This document shows positions 45,434 through 54,509 of a stretch of DNA of 64,000 nucleotides, in pieces; the stretch's first letter is position 1, and the number at the start of each line of letters is the position of its first letter. The notes under the pieces were generated by a model. The model was not told the origin of the DNA. It worked only from the letters and a program-made list of their open reading frames with translations, and ran no database searches. A program made the position numbers and the translations under genes. The stretch comes from Evernia prunastri (lineage: Eukaryota > Ascomycota > Lecanoromycetes > Lecanorales > Parmeliaceae), in contig NKYR01000022.1 in the NCBI GenBank assembly GCA_003184365.1, positions 186,117 through 250,116 of the forward strand, given 5' to 3'.

Positions 45434-46646
45434 CTACGTCCTCAGCCTCTGCTTCCTTCCTTTCTTAGGCATCCTCCCATGCTGCGCCTCCAACAACACC
45501 CTACTCTCATCCCTAGCCGGCAACCTCTTCATCGCCTCCTCCACAACCCGCACCCCCTCCACCAACCTCCCTTGCGCCTCTCTCTCCATTTCTCCTTCCA
45601 ACCTCATCTTCCGATCCTCCTCCAGCCTCGCCTTCTTCTCCCTCGTCAGCTTCCACCCCTCCGGGAACTCCACCTTCGGCTTGAACTTATGATGTCGGAA
45701 ATCAAGCGGCACATCCTCAAACGTGTCCGTCTCGTCCTTCGCCTCCTCGATCAACGTGTCCACCAGGTCGCCCAAGTAGCGTTTATTCTGCGCCGGCGTC
45801 TCAAACATCTCGGAGCTCATCTTCACAATGTCGGTTTCGGGGTTGTAGCGCGATCCGACCAGTTTGATGAGTTTTATCCTTTGGACCTCGCTGAGGGCGC
45901 GCAGGTCCCGCGTGCAGAACTCGAGGACAATCTTTTTGGCCCCCGGGTGCGTTTCGCCCATGTAGGTCGTGTAGCGGAAGCGGAGAGGGTGGTCGAGGGG
46001 AGGGGGGGAGAAGGGTTTGGCCAGTTCTGTAGGGACTCTGTGTCAGCTAAGGGCATGGCGAGAAAACAGGGAGGTAGAGCATCGCACTGCTAAGCAGAGG
46101 CATTTCCCACGCAGCTATCCTGGCGTAATGTCTCATCTCCCTATGCTGCTCCAGCTCGCCATGACCCAACGACGTGAGATCATCGCCCTGGTACTCCGGG
46201 TCCTCGCCCGAATCCTGCTCCTCCAGTTCGCCCATGGCGAAGAACCCGGGTTTGATCCGCTGCACGGTCGAAGTCTGAGGCGGGACCTCTTCCGACGTCT
46301 CGTACGCCGCTTGAGACACCTCGCCCTGGAGCTCGGATTCCACCTCGGGGCTGGTCATATGGTCGTGCATTTGCTGGGCTTCCTCGATCCATTGCTCGCG
46401 CTCTTCCGGCGACAGGGAGTTGTAAGCGGAGCGTTCGTCCGGGTCGAGGTCCGAGAGGGAGAATTTGAAGGGCTGCCGTTGGGGTTTTTGGGAGGGGGGG
46501 GAGTCTTCCGAGTCTTCTCGACGGCGGTGGAAGGGTGTGGTGTGGAAAGCTTGGGTGGGGCATAAGGGCAGGACTTTTCGCCGCGCTGGTATTTGAGACG
46601 TCAATCGGAGAGCTGCAATCCCCAGGCGACCGACAGAGACGGCCAT
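45434..46646 (-). CDS. RSM24: RSM24, mitochondrial small ribosomal subunit protein mS35
   Basis: Exons 46646-46088 and 46026-45434 join in phase to 383 residues. It is a structural protein of the mitochondrial 37S ribosomal subunit. The N-terminus MAVSVGRLGIAALRLTSQIPARRK is a typical presequence, followed by an acidic/Ser-rich region (PEEREQWIEEAQQMHDHM). After the intron comes the conserved mS35 core: PLRFRYTTYMGETHPGAKKIVLEF, TRDLRALSEVQRIKLIKLVGSRYNPETDIVKMS, and FETPAQNKRYLGDLVDTLI. The C-terminal tail is Arg/Glu-rich helical. The intron (46087-46027) joins AEMPLLS-like sequence to KLAKPFSPPP, as expected for the family. Length fits fungal Rsm24. Confidence 0.92.
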
Positions 46647-48023
46647 GTGAGCTTTGCAATCATAGAGCTTGATCCTGCGCTTTGGAATTAATAAGGTATT
46701 CCTTAGTCATCCGTCTCAGCCTTACGGAGCGAACCCCGCGGGCGCTAATTGCCAATTATCCAGCCGAGGATCGGTGATGCGTTATGAAGTAGGTACCTTA
46801 AGGTATGGATCACTGTGTGAACAGGACTAAGCCGGGCCCAGGTACTCTCCTCCGTGCCATTTACCCCTTTTACGGGAGGTCGCAAAGAGTAGGGAATTTC
46901 TTCTCGATGTATGACTGAATCACCTGGATCACGGGGGTGGTCTCCCGGTCAGTCCCCTCATTTACTTTAAAGAGGCTGGCTTGAAGGGTTGAATCGAATG
47001 CATGTGACTGCGGTAATCCTGCTCTTCGTCGACAAACTTCGCCTTTCTTTCATTCCTGTCAGACTTCTTTCCACTCTATGAACCTTCCTCTCTGTGACAT
47101 CGAAAGTCCACACACACCCTGCTATCATTACCATCTCTTGGACCTGTCTCTAGACCTTCTCTGTTGTCACTACCTGTGTCGAGTGAGATGATGCTGTCGC
47201 AGCAATGTTGAGCTTTATTCGTCGACTTGCCGTGAAATGGCGCTGTCGCCACGGGCCAATACAACTCTCCAACGTCGAAGAAGATCGCGCGGGTGGTTCG
47301 ATTGGGCGACATTAAGGTCTCCTGGAGCAGACGTACCACTACGACAAAGCCACTGAAGAAACAGCTTCCCAAATTTGTCAAGCAAGCACTTTGTTTCTCA
47401 GCTTATGGGGCGCTGGATTCCGAGGCCAATACACGGTCAGTGATAGTGGAGACAGCGTCAAGGATCACGCCCTGCTCCCGCGCTTGCCTTACTCGTCGGC
47501 GCACTCACCATTGTCGAATTCGAACGTCAATTCTTGGGTGACAGTGGAGCTGAAAATTGGCAAGCATGTTCTGGGATACGAGGCCCCGGGGTGGTGGGGG
47601 GGGTGCAAAGGCGAGTTGCAGTACGAGAGACCTTTTTGATGACTTATTACGACCAGCCGAACTTCCCTCAGGCCAATCAGCCCTTCGTTGCCGCCGGTAA
47701 GTGTCATTTTCAGTAGAGTCTGGACTTGTGTCTCTCTGGAATGGTGATTGAGGTACGAATTTTTTCATTGGAATTAGGTGCTGTTGCTAACATTTATGGC
47801 AAATAGACGGGGGTTGTCGCAGAATTGAGGCTCGAACAACGGACAAAAGCGAAACAAAGCATGAATTTTCCAGAACGCCAACCGTCAATTAACAGTCCCC
47901 ATTCAGATTGAAAGAGTGACAGGCCTTGTACATGCGCCTCGACAAGAGCACATGACACTGACCGTGGGCCTTGGCTGGAACTCCACTCCACCAACTCTTT
48001 CCATTTCCAACCGGTCCATCATA
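46647..48023. other. Intergenic region
   Basis: No gene that I can support. One short plus-strand frame (47400-47639) ends with WVTVELKIGKHVLGYEAP, which faintly recalls the C-terminal strand motif of the small-protein family nearby but is too weak to call. Confidence 0.35.
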
Positions 48024-48434
48024 CTACTGTGTAGGCACTGGGGCGGTAGTCAGAGGGTAGTTGGGTTTCACTACCACATGCTCCCCAGGACCACGAAACC
48101 ACACGGTCACACCATGTTCTCCTGACCAGACTCCTCCTACGTTCTTTCGAGCTGCTTTGGCCTCTTCGCCCTCAAGCTTTAGCACTTTCTGGCCTTCGGG
48201 TTGATGCCAGAGTTGAATGTGGACATATTCCCATGCTGGCAGGCAATTGGGACTACTATATCCGTTGGGCATCACCACGCCCTGATCCCAGCAGAATACT
48301 ATTACCTCAAATTAGTCGTGAATGGGGAGTTCCTCATCGGCGTACGTACTCCGAGAATTCTCAACTCTATCTGCACGGAATATGGCATCAGTTGGATAGA
48401 CGTGTATTTCAATGATGGGAGTCGAGTCAGGCAT
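48024..48434 (-). CDS. Small unknown protein D, member of a local paralogous family
   Basis: I do not recognise this protein. Exons 48434-48350 and 48298-48024, separated by a 51-nt intron (GTACGT...AATAG with an internal CTAAT), join in phase to 119 residues. It has no signal peptide or membrane segment. The N-terminal part contains IIEIHVYPTDAIFR. The C-terminal half contains EYVHIQLW, KVLKLEGEEAKAARK, and VWSGEHGVTVWFRGPGEHVV. These align with protein B encoded at 52377 (KVQLADK, RVVTLSPQEALEAYR, PWCGTSNIRVVFY) and end in the same x-V-x-V-x-F/Y strand as proteins A and C. It lies on the opposite strand about 2.4 kb from the A-B-C tandem. The splice model rests on phase and motif restoration only. 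Confidence 0.55.
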
Positions 48435-48860
48435 CGTCGCTGCTACTTGATATAATGTGTCCGCTGGTCGAAGAAGCTTGGCTTGTGTGCGTGAATGCTG
48501 TTTGTGGAGGGCGATTATCTTCCAAGTATGTATGAATCGTGAATGGGAGGTTTGATGTAAACTGTAAGTGCATGTGATAACTTTATGCAAGGGCTGTGTG
48601 TGCTTGCTGGGTAGGAGAAGATCAGAGAAGAGCGAGACCCCCTTCTTTATACCCATGAATCGGACCGCCTGACATTTGAAATAGCACAGGCTAATTCAGA
48701 GACCGAAGAGGATAACCCAGGGCGACAAAATGCTCCTCGCCATACAGAGAGGAGAAAGAATCTGTTCGCCTTGACAAGACAGAGTTTATAGTAGTCTTTC
48801 ATTGGATGGTATGCTTTGTGCGCTGCCCAATTCCTAAGAAAGCTGACTAGAAGACTCAGG

Positions 48861-48933
48861 TGGATGATGCTAAGGTAGATGATGCTTGGGTGGATCATAC
48901 TTGGGCGGATGAGACTTAGGTGGATCATATGCA
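48861..48933. repeat. Five degenerate 15-16-bp tandem repeats
   Basis: Units of the form GGTGGATCATACTT (variants GGTGGATGATGCTAA, GGTAGATGATGCTT, GGCGGATGAGACTTA) follow head to tail. Confidence 0.65.
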
Positions 48934-49402
48934 GGGCGCCCGATGGTCCACTGTGAACGAGACATTTAGATGAAATGTCATTCATACTAGATACCGAGAC
49001 TTTGGAAGCCTGCACATTGTTCAGGGTTCTTTCACGCATGACGACCGCCCAGCGAGACAGCACAGGTCAAGTGGGAAATCAAAAGGCTACACGCTGGGAA
49101 AGCCGGGTCGTGGAAACTTCTGAGGTATCCCTTCGTACGCGACTGGGGGCTGGAAAAGCGAGTCACCGTCTGGCCTATCCTTGTCTGGCCTATCCCTGTA
49201 CGGGTGGGTAGCAAAAGTCGTGCATTGAGAGATTAAGCCCTTAAATGCCTCAAATTCGAATGGAAAGAAGCTTGATACTCCACCGCTGTATGACCTGGTC
49301 GAACAACTAGCTGCTCTATCTCAGCCTAGTCACGCAAGTCATCGAAGAACAAGGAGCAGGAAGCGACATCACGGTGTCGTCCAAACCAACTTTCCCAGTG
49401 GC

Positions 49403-49420
49403 AGCGGTGGTGGTGGCGGA

Positions 49421-49451
<31 letters not shown>

Positions 49452-49456
49452 GAGGA
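49403..49456. repeat. (GGA)n purine microsatellite
   Basis: Interrupted GGT/GGC followed by a G-run and about ten GGA triplets. Confidence 0.8.
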
Positions 49457-50586
49457 GCTCTATTGCTGGCTAGTAGCAACCGTCTGGTGGGTATCGATCA
49501 TAACCAATCGACTTTTATTCAGTCGGGCTGCGTTTTGCCCTCTGAGTGGATGCTCCCATTTTGATATGGAGATTAGCAATAGTTTGGCGCTAATTGCTAG
49601 AGCAAGGACAAAGGATATGCTGCCCGTTTTCGAAACACTCAATGCAGCACGTGGCTCTCTTCGAAGCTGAGCTGCCGCTTTCCGATTCCTAGCCTCTTTG
49701 GAGCTGGATCTGTCTCTGTTTCACAAAACGTCGCATCTGCGCCTTGTCCATATCCCCTGTCTTGTGGAGTCCGTCATCATTGGTGCACTGATTCCAGTCT
49801 TCGCCAGATTACGCCACCATAAATATGTGCGACGCAGCGTGAAATGAGCGGGCACCTCTCGAGGCAGTGATTTCTTGAATCTAAATGACGAATAACAAAC
49901 GACATACTCCCGGCCGAGCCCGACCGGATGGCTGTTACCGTCTTCCGGGAGTATGCATGGTGTCACGCATATTTCTCCCTGCTCAGCGTTTGTTGTCACA
50001 CAATAGGCGGTTGTCTACGATCCAATGTCAGCGCGCCAAAACGTCGACCCCTGTGCTTTGATAACGGGGCAGCGTTTCGTGTTTCTCTTCCACATGGATT
50101 TAACAAGTCTTATCGCTCTCTCCTGCACCCAGCCTCCTACCCTCTACCTCTGCGGCGATCTTGAAGCCTGTCTGAGAGTTGCAGGTCTCCACTTCTTCCC
50201 TCCCCTTCAGCTCTACTCTCACTATCATTGGGTGGCATCGGATGTCGAACGTCAGACACTAACAAGCCATCACTGTGTCTCAAACAAGTCGAGCAGCAAA
50301 GCTCTCTGTCGCCTTGTCTCAATCCCTCATCTTCCTTATCTGCTACTGCGGCTTCATGCCTGAGTGGTTGCCATGAATAGCTCTCGCCTTCCTCCTCACG
50401 CATCATTCACACGAGGTCGCCTTATTCCATCCTGCTCATTCTCTTACTCGGTGCTGTCTCAGATGTCAGCCCGTCTTCTTGTGAGTATAAGAAGTAGCTG
50501 TGCTGCTCCATTGCATTCCCATCTTTATAAACACTGCTCCATTGCATTTCAATCCTCGACAAACACACACAAAGCCCATACACACA

Positions 50587-50742
50587 ATCTCTGCATACCA
50601 CGTCCACACGTACAGCAATACAGGACGCGCCCTACAATAAGCCGAGCACCAGCCTCAACACAGACACACACTATCTCCGCATACCAAGTCCACACGTACG
50701 GCAGTAAGGGACACCCCCTACAATAAGCCGAGCACCAGTCTC
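50587..50742 (+). repeat. 86-bp-period direct duplication in the leader of protein A
   Basis: The segment beginning ATCTCTGCATACC at 50587 recurs as ATCTCCGCATACC at 50673. Both continue with a TCCACACGTAC block and CCCTACAATAAGCCGAGCA; the matching part is about 70 bases. The repeat is 95-250 bases upstream of the protein A start. Confidence 0.85.
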
Positions 50743-50837
50743 TACCAGGCGCTCAAGACCCTACATACCAGGCACAAGATTGCACAAAGACAAATCTCCC
50801 TATCCAAGGCTACCAAGCCATCATACAATCAGCCACG

Positions 50838-51275
50838 ATGCCCACGGTGCCAACATCCAAATACAGCTCCCTAGTACCAAGAGCGGGAGCATCCAGCGAC
50901 AGTAGCAACAGGACCCCCGAATGGGACGGTAACACCCCGCGCCAGGCCAAAGTCGCGTTAGACACGAACCACCACGATACCTCACTACCGGCGATGATCA
51001 CCCTGATCCCACTAGACGGCAAAGGCACTTTGAGGGATGAGAACGGAATTCAGAGCACTCATGACGTATTTGGAGCACGGACTTTCGATGACCGCCCAAT
51101 CTCCGTTCAAGGAGAAATTCTGGAAGATGCCCAGAAGGAAGCGCGTCAGCGAGCACAGACCACAGGCGAAACGGAAGGCGGGACGGAGTCAAAGGCAAAA
51201 CTCATCGGTATGGACGATCAAGTCACATTGTTTTACAAGAACTATCGCCTTATTGGGCTCCAAAAGAACTTTTAA
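50838..51275 (+). CDS. Small unknown protein A, first of the A-B-C tandem
   Basis: I do not recognise this protein. Single open frame of 145 residues, no signal peptide and no membrane segment. The N-terminal 45 residues are Ser/Thr/Pro-rich (likely disordered). A middle strand-like segment reads AMITLIPLDGKG. A charged helix (EILEDAQKEARQRAQ) follows, and the protein ends with DDQVTLFYKNYRLIG, which matches the C-terminal strand of B, C and D. The ATG sits in a good context (CCACGATG) after a leader with a TATAAGA element near 50486 and duplicated sequence. About 470 bases upstream is the anchor TGGTTGCC...AGCTCTCGCC, also present before B and C. Confidence 0.5.
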   Translation: MPTVPTSKYSSLVPRAGASSDSSNRTPEWDGNTPRQAKVALDTNHHDTSLPAMITLIPLDGKGTLRDENGIQSTHDVFGARTFDDRPISVQGEILEDAQKEARQRAQTTGETEGGTESKAKLIGMDDQVTLFYKNYRLIGLQKNF

Positions 51276-52376
51276 AGAGGAGGGAAAAGTGAGGGGAGAA
51301 CAGGCGAGCGGGTGAAGGAAAGGAGGACGAGGTGAGTAGTTGGCAAGGTTGTGATTGACCATCATTTGGGCGCGGGCGCCCCGTGTGGTCGAGTCATAGC
51401 GGACTGGTCGGATCTTGCTGGCGCTGATAATCGGTTGTGGTTAGACACGCGGATAAGGTAGAGCTTGCGTTGTTGTTTCCTTATTTGTTTTTAATCTCTA
51501 ATACTCTAAGCACACTCTTTTGTTTAGACATCATCAACAGCATCTAATTCGAATAAAAATATTCGTAACCCGAGCACAGACGCAAGTTTCGCTTTCAGAA
51601 TCTCCGATTATTACGGTTTCAGACCTCCGGTGGTTGCCAAGGACAGCTCTCGCCTGCCTTCTACAGTGTGCCCAGCACTCGCCTTTCTTTCCTACCACTG
51701 CGCTGCGTTAGCTGCTACCATCATTTTCCCTTTATCTCCCAGCGTACTCTTCACGACTTGAGTCTCAGACTTTGTTTCAGCTCCGTCACCGTATCGTTTA
51801 TTCCCGTCTCTTATATATTGCATATCGTTTCATCAGGTCATCGTCCTCTGAAATATCTCTGCGGGATGGGAGGTTTCAAAGTCTTTATGGCAAACAGATC
51901 TTGTCTAGAAGTCTGGTGCATGAAACATGTTACTCAACGGTCGTATGGCTTGGATGCTCTGTTCTGTGAGGATAAAACGCTCTTCCTTGCCTCTGTTGTT
52001 TGGAGAGTGCAATATTCTTTTGTCTCATGTTTCCCTATCTCTGACATTTCCCCCGTTTCGTGAAGAGCCGTACATTTCTATAATGGATGTAAAGAGCTCT
52101 TTTTGCTCTTCCCTTCTCTTCTCTTCTTCTTTATATTCAACAAACAGACACAGCAATCATCAAAGTCCTTCTCCACGGAGCATTCATCCCAGCAATTCCC
52201 ACCCTCACTCAGACTCCTCATACCAGACCCACACAGACACAATCCACGTACTCAATCATCTACACTAAAAGCGTTAAGCATAGCATCTACACGCAGCTTT
52301 CCCAAGCAGCACAGGACTTGACTCAAGCCGACAAGCATCTGTTCCATCGACAAACATCAATCAAACCCCAGTCGCC
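51276..52376. other. Duplicated flank and leader between A and B
   Basis: Holds the 3' block GGATCTTGCTGGCG plus AT-rich sequence (51408-51560), homologous to 53024-53170, and the 5' anchor TGGTTGCC...AGCTCTCGCC at 51631, homologous to 50365 and 53264. A CT-rich tract and the B leader end the segment. Confidence 0.6.
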
Positions 52377-52889
52377 ATGCCTGGACGTCCAATCCAACGT
52401 ACGAATCCCTCTGCTTCCTCGTCCGCTGCTCAGTCACCACTTCGAAGTGGCAATCAGGCTCCCCATGGTACTCCCGCCAGCGGACGCTCTTCTATCAGCG
52501 TTGAAAGCTCCCCTGACCGCATCCAGCCACGCCATGACCGGGTTGGCAGGATCCCCTACGGAGAGGGCTTTCCCAACAATGCGGAGTACTATTACGGCGC
52601 TGTTTACGAGTATAGAAATGCCCCGACTGATTCTACGGGCAATCTACCCTTCCCGCCTGATCAGCACCATCTCAAGGTCCAGCTCGCAGATAAGAACCGT
52701 GTGGTGACGCTTTCACCCCAGGAGGCGCTGGAAGCCTATCGCTGCTATGGCCCATGGTGCGGCACATCTAATATCAGAGTTGTTTTTTATAGTGCGCCTT
52801 TAGCCACGGACAACATCGAGGGCACTGCAAGTGAAAGGCCAAGGGTCAGCGTCCAGAGCACTAAAATATGCGCGATGAGATGGGTATGA
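52377..52889 (+). CDS. Small unknown protein B, second of the A-B-C tandem
   Basis: I do not recognise this protein. Single open frame of 170 residues, without signal peptide or membrane segment. The first 60 residues are Ser/Pro/Gln-rich. From about residue 60 it is ordinary globular-like sequence with many Tyr (NNAEYYYGAVYEYRN), then HLKVQLADKNRVVTL, SPQEALEAYRCYGPWCG, and SNIRVVFYSAPLA. The helix-plus-strand half aligns best with protein D. About 25 residues extend past the last shared strand. The bases before the ATG (CAGTCGCCATG) are the same as before protein C, and the leader shares the GACTTGAC...CAAGCC block with it, so the two genes are recent duplicates at their 5' ends even though the proteins have diverged strongly. 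Confidence 0.5.
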   Translation: MPGRPIQRTNPSASSSAAQSPLRSGNQAPHGTPASGRSSISVESSPDRIQPRHDRVGRIPYGEGFPNNAEYYYGAVYEYRNAPTDSTGNLPFPPDQHHLKVQLADKNRVVTLSPQEALEAYRCYGPWCGTSNIRVVFYSAPLATDNIEGTASERPRVSVQSTKICAMRWV

Positions 52890-53023
52890 CGAGAATCGCG
52901 AGCGCGGTATGAGGTGGACATGGATGGAGCAAGTGGATGGTATCCCTCGGCAGTGCCAAGCACCAGGGCCCCCACCTCTCCTTTGCTTTCGACATGGGCT
53001 TTAACATCTCGTAATAGTGGATG

Positions 53024-53260
53024 GATCGGATCTTGCTGGCGTTGTTTTTCGATCATAATTTAGTATGCGAATAAAGCTTGCGTTATTATTTCTCGTTTAT
53101 TTTTAATCTCTAATACTCGAAATAACACTCTTTTATTTAGATAATATCAATAATATCTAATTCTTAGAGAAAATACTCGTAACGTAATAAAAGACGTATA
53201 TAGATTTTTCTTTCGAAAGTTTTCCTTTCAGAATCTTCGATTATTACGATCTTATGTTAT
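53024..53260. repeat. AT-enriched copy of the flank at 51408-51630 (RIP-like)
   Basis: Aligned with 51408-51560 it keeps GGATCTTGCTGGCG and TTTTTAATCTCTAATACTC, but most differences are G-to-A or C-to-T. For example, the first copy has GCGTTGTTG where this one has GCGTTATTA, and TTTTGTTTAGAC where this one has TTTTATTTAGAT. Confidence 0.65.
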
Positions 53261-53380
53261 CGGTGGTTGTTAGGCATAGCTCTCGCCTGCCTTCTGCAGT
53301 GTGCGCAGCATCTGGCCGTCTCGTACCGTACTCTTTGGCCTTTTGCTCCGTCCGCCGCGTTTCACCATCCAGTCGTCCTC

Positions 53381-53857
53381 CGAAACATCTCTGGTCAACG
53401 AAAGGTTTCAAGAGGCCCTTTGATGTTACATCTGTCTGTTCTTCATCTTCGCCTTCACTGTTTCCAGAATGTGAGAGGCATGTCCAACGCTCTTCTCTCC
53501 TGGTCTTATCATGTCTGCGTCGTATCACCAGCCAGCCAGTCGTTTCACGAAACATCTCCAGTCGACAAAGGGTTTCAGGAGGCCTTTTGATATTACATCT
53601 TTCTGTTCTTCATCTTCCCCTTCACTGTCTCCAGAATGTAAGAGGAGTGTCCCACGCTCTTCTCGCCTGGTCTTACCATATCTGCGTCGTATCATCAGCC
53701 AGCCAGTCGTTTCACGAAACATCTTCAGTCGATGAAAGGTTTCAGGAGGCCTTTTGGTGTTGCATCTTCCTGATCTCCTTCTTCGCCTCCGCTGTCTCGA
53801 GAGAATATAAAAGGGAGATCCTCACTCTTCTCTTCTGGTCTTTCTAATATTCAGCAA
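53381..53857 (+). repeat. Three direct 167-bp repeats upstream of protein C
   Basis: CGAAACATCT occurs at 53381, 53548 and 53715, exactly 167 bases apart. Each is followed by a GTTTCARGAGGCC block, a CTGTTCTTCATCTTC-like block, CCAGAATGTRAGAGG and a CTCTTCTCxCCTGGTC block. The third copy is the most diverged and has GAATATAAAAGG in place of the GAATGTRAGAGG of copies 1 and 2. Confidence 0.85.
53806..53812 (+). promoter_or_regulatory. TATA box for protein C gene
   Basis: TATAAAA lies in the third 167-bp repeat, about 340 bases before the protein C start codon. It is the only copy of the three with a good TATA element. Use as a promoter is inferred. Confidence 0.45.
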
Positions 53858-53947
53858 GCACATACACACACATGAATCATACGAACAGACCTTCTCACCT
53901 GCACATACACACACAAGAATCATACAAACAGATCTTCCCACCTGCTC
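53858..53947 (+). repeat. 43-bp tandem duplication in the leader of protein C
   Basis: GCACATACACACACATGAAT at 53858 recurs as GCACATACACACACAAGAAT at 53901; both continue with CATACxAACAGAxCTTC. Confidence 0.85.
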
Positions 53948-54152
53948 ATTTAGCACTTAAGGACCACGTCCATGCATTCGAACGTGCAACCACATCATAC
54001 GTTCACACATTATTCACGTACAAACGTGTTCCCACACGACACCCGCACAAAGCTACCACGCGTCGCATCCATAAATCCAGCCTACAAGACTTGACACAAG
54101 CCATCAATCATCTGCGGGATCGACAAGCTCGGCCAATTAAACTTCAGTCGCC

Positions 54153-54509
54153 ATGCAGTCCACCAATAGAGATTCGTCTACTCCTCATGGTAGCAATATC
54201 CCTGGCGATGGGGACAAGTCCAATGTCATAGGCACCATAGTTGCCGAGAGCATTCGTGCTGCCAACCCCGACGGCAGACCTGTGGTCCCATTTAGCGGAA
54301 ATGCGCCTGTATCTAATGTCACATACTCTTTCGAAGTCAAACCCACTTTACCCGTGGATGTTGCAGTCATAGAGGTTAAGGGATCCATAGCTAAAGATGC
54401 TATCTTCCGAGAGGGTGTTGACGACCGCTCCCGCTTGAAAGACGGAGACAAGGTAACCGTGATCTACTGGGGTGGAACGAGCATCATGCATTCGGTCTAT
54501 CGCTACTAG
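54153..54509 (+). CDS. Small unknown protein C, third of the A-B-C tandem
   Basis: I do not recognise this protein. Single open frame of 118 residues, no signal peptide or membrane segment. A Ser/Asn-rich N-terminus (about 25 residues) is followed by sequence with alternating hydrophobic residues, as in a small beta-rich domain: TIVAESIRAANPDGRPVVPF, NVTYSFEVKP, DVAVIEVKGSIAKDAIFREG, and the terminal GDKVTVIYWGGTSIMHSVYRY. The last strand matches DDQVTLFY of A, SNIRVVFY of B and HGVTVWF of D, and DAIFR also occurs in D. Start context CAGTCGCCATG is shared with B. The well-placed TATA and absence of stops suggest this member is functional. Confidence 0.55.
   Translation: MQSTNRDSSTPHGSNIPGDGDKSNVIGTIVAESIRAANPDGRPVVPFSGNAPVSNVTYSFEVKPTLPVDVAVIEVKGSIAKDAIFREGVDDRSRLKDGDKVTVIYWGGTSIMHSVYRY

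Larger units (their letters stand above)
48435..50837. other. Intergenic region rich in simple and direct repeats
   Basis: Promoter of protein D on the minus side and leader of protein A on the plus side. Contents include degenerate 15-16-bp repeats at about 48861-48933, a GGTGGCGG/GGA run at 49403-49456 and an 86-bp-period duplication at 50587-50742. Open frames here have no domain and differ in every frame. Confidence 0.45.
52890..54152. other. Duplicated flank, 167-bp repeats and leader between B and C
   Basis: Contains a 3' flank with CACCAGGGCCCCCACCTCTC (repeated in altered form after C at 54675), the AT-rich RIP-like copy, three 167-bp repeats, a TATA box and a 43-bp duplication. Confidence 0.6.

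Noticed and set aside
47293..47639. Possible fifth family member ending WVTVELKIGKHVLGYEAP
   Set aside because: Only the strand-like tail is reminiscent; no helix-strand core, start or flank homology was seen.
53254..53847. 197-codon plus-strand frame and 103-codon minus frame over the 167-bp repeats
   Set aside because: A repeat length that is not a multiple of three shifts the frame in each unit, and translations are repeat shadows with no family resemblance.
53381..53857. Direct repeats considered as a CRISPR-like array
   Set aside because: Contiguous 167-bp tandem units without spacers in a eukaryotic genome; not a CRISPR array.
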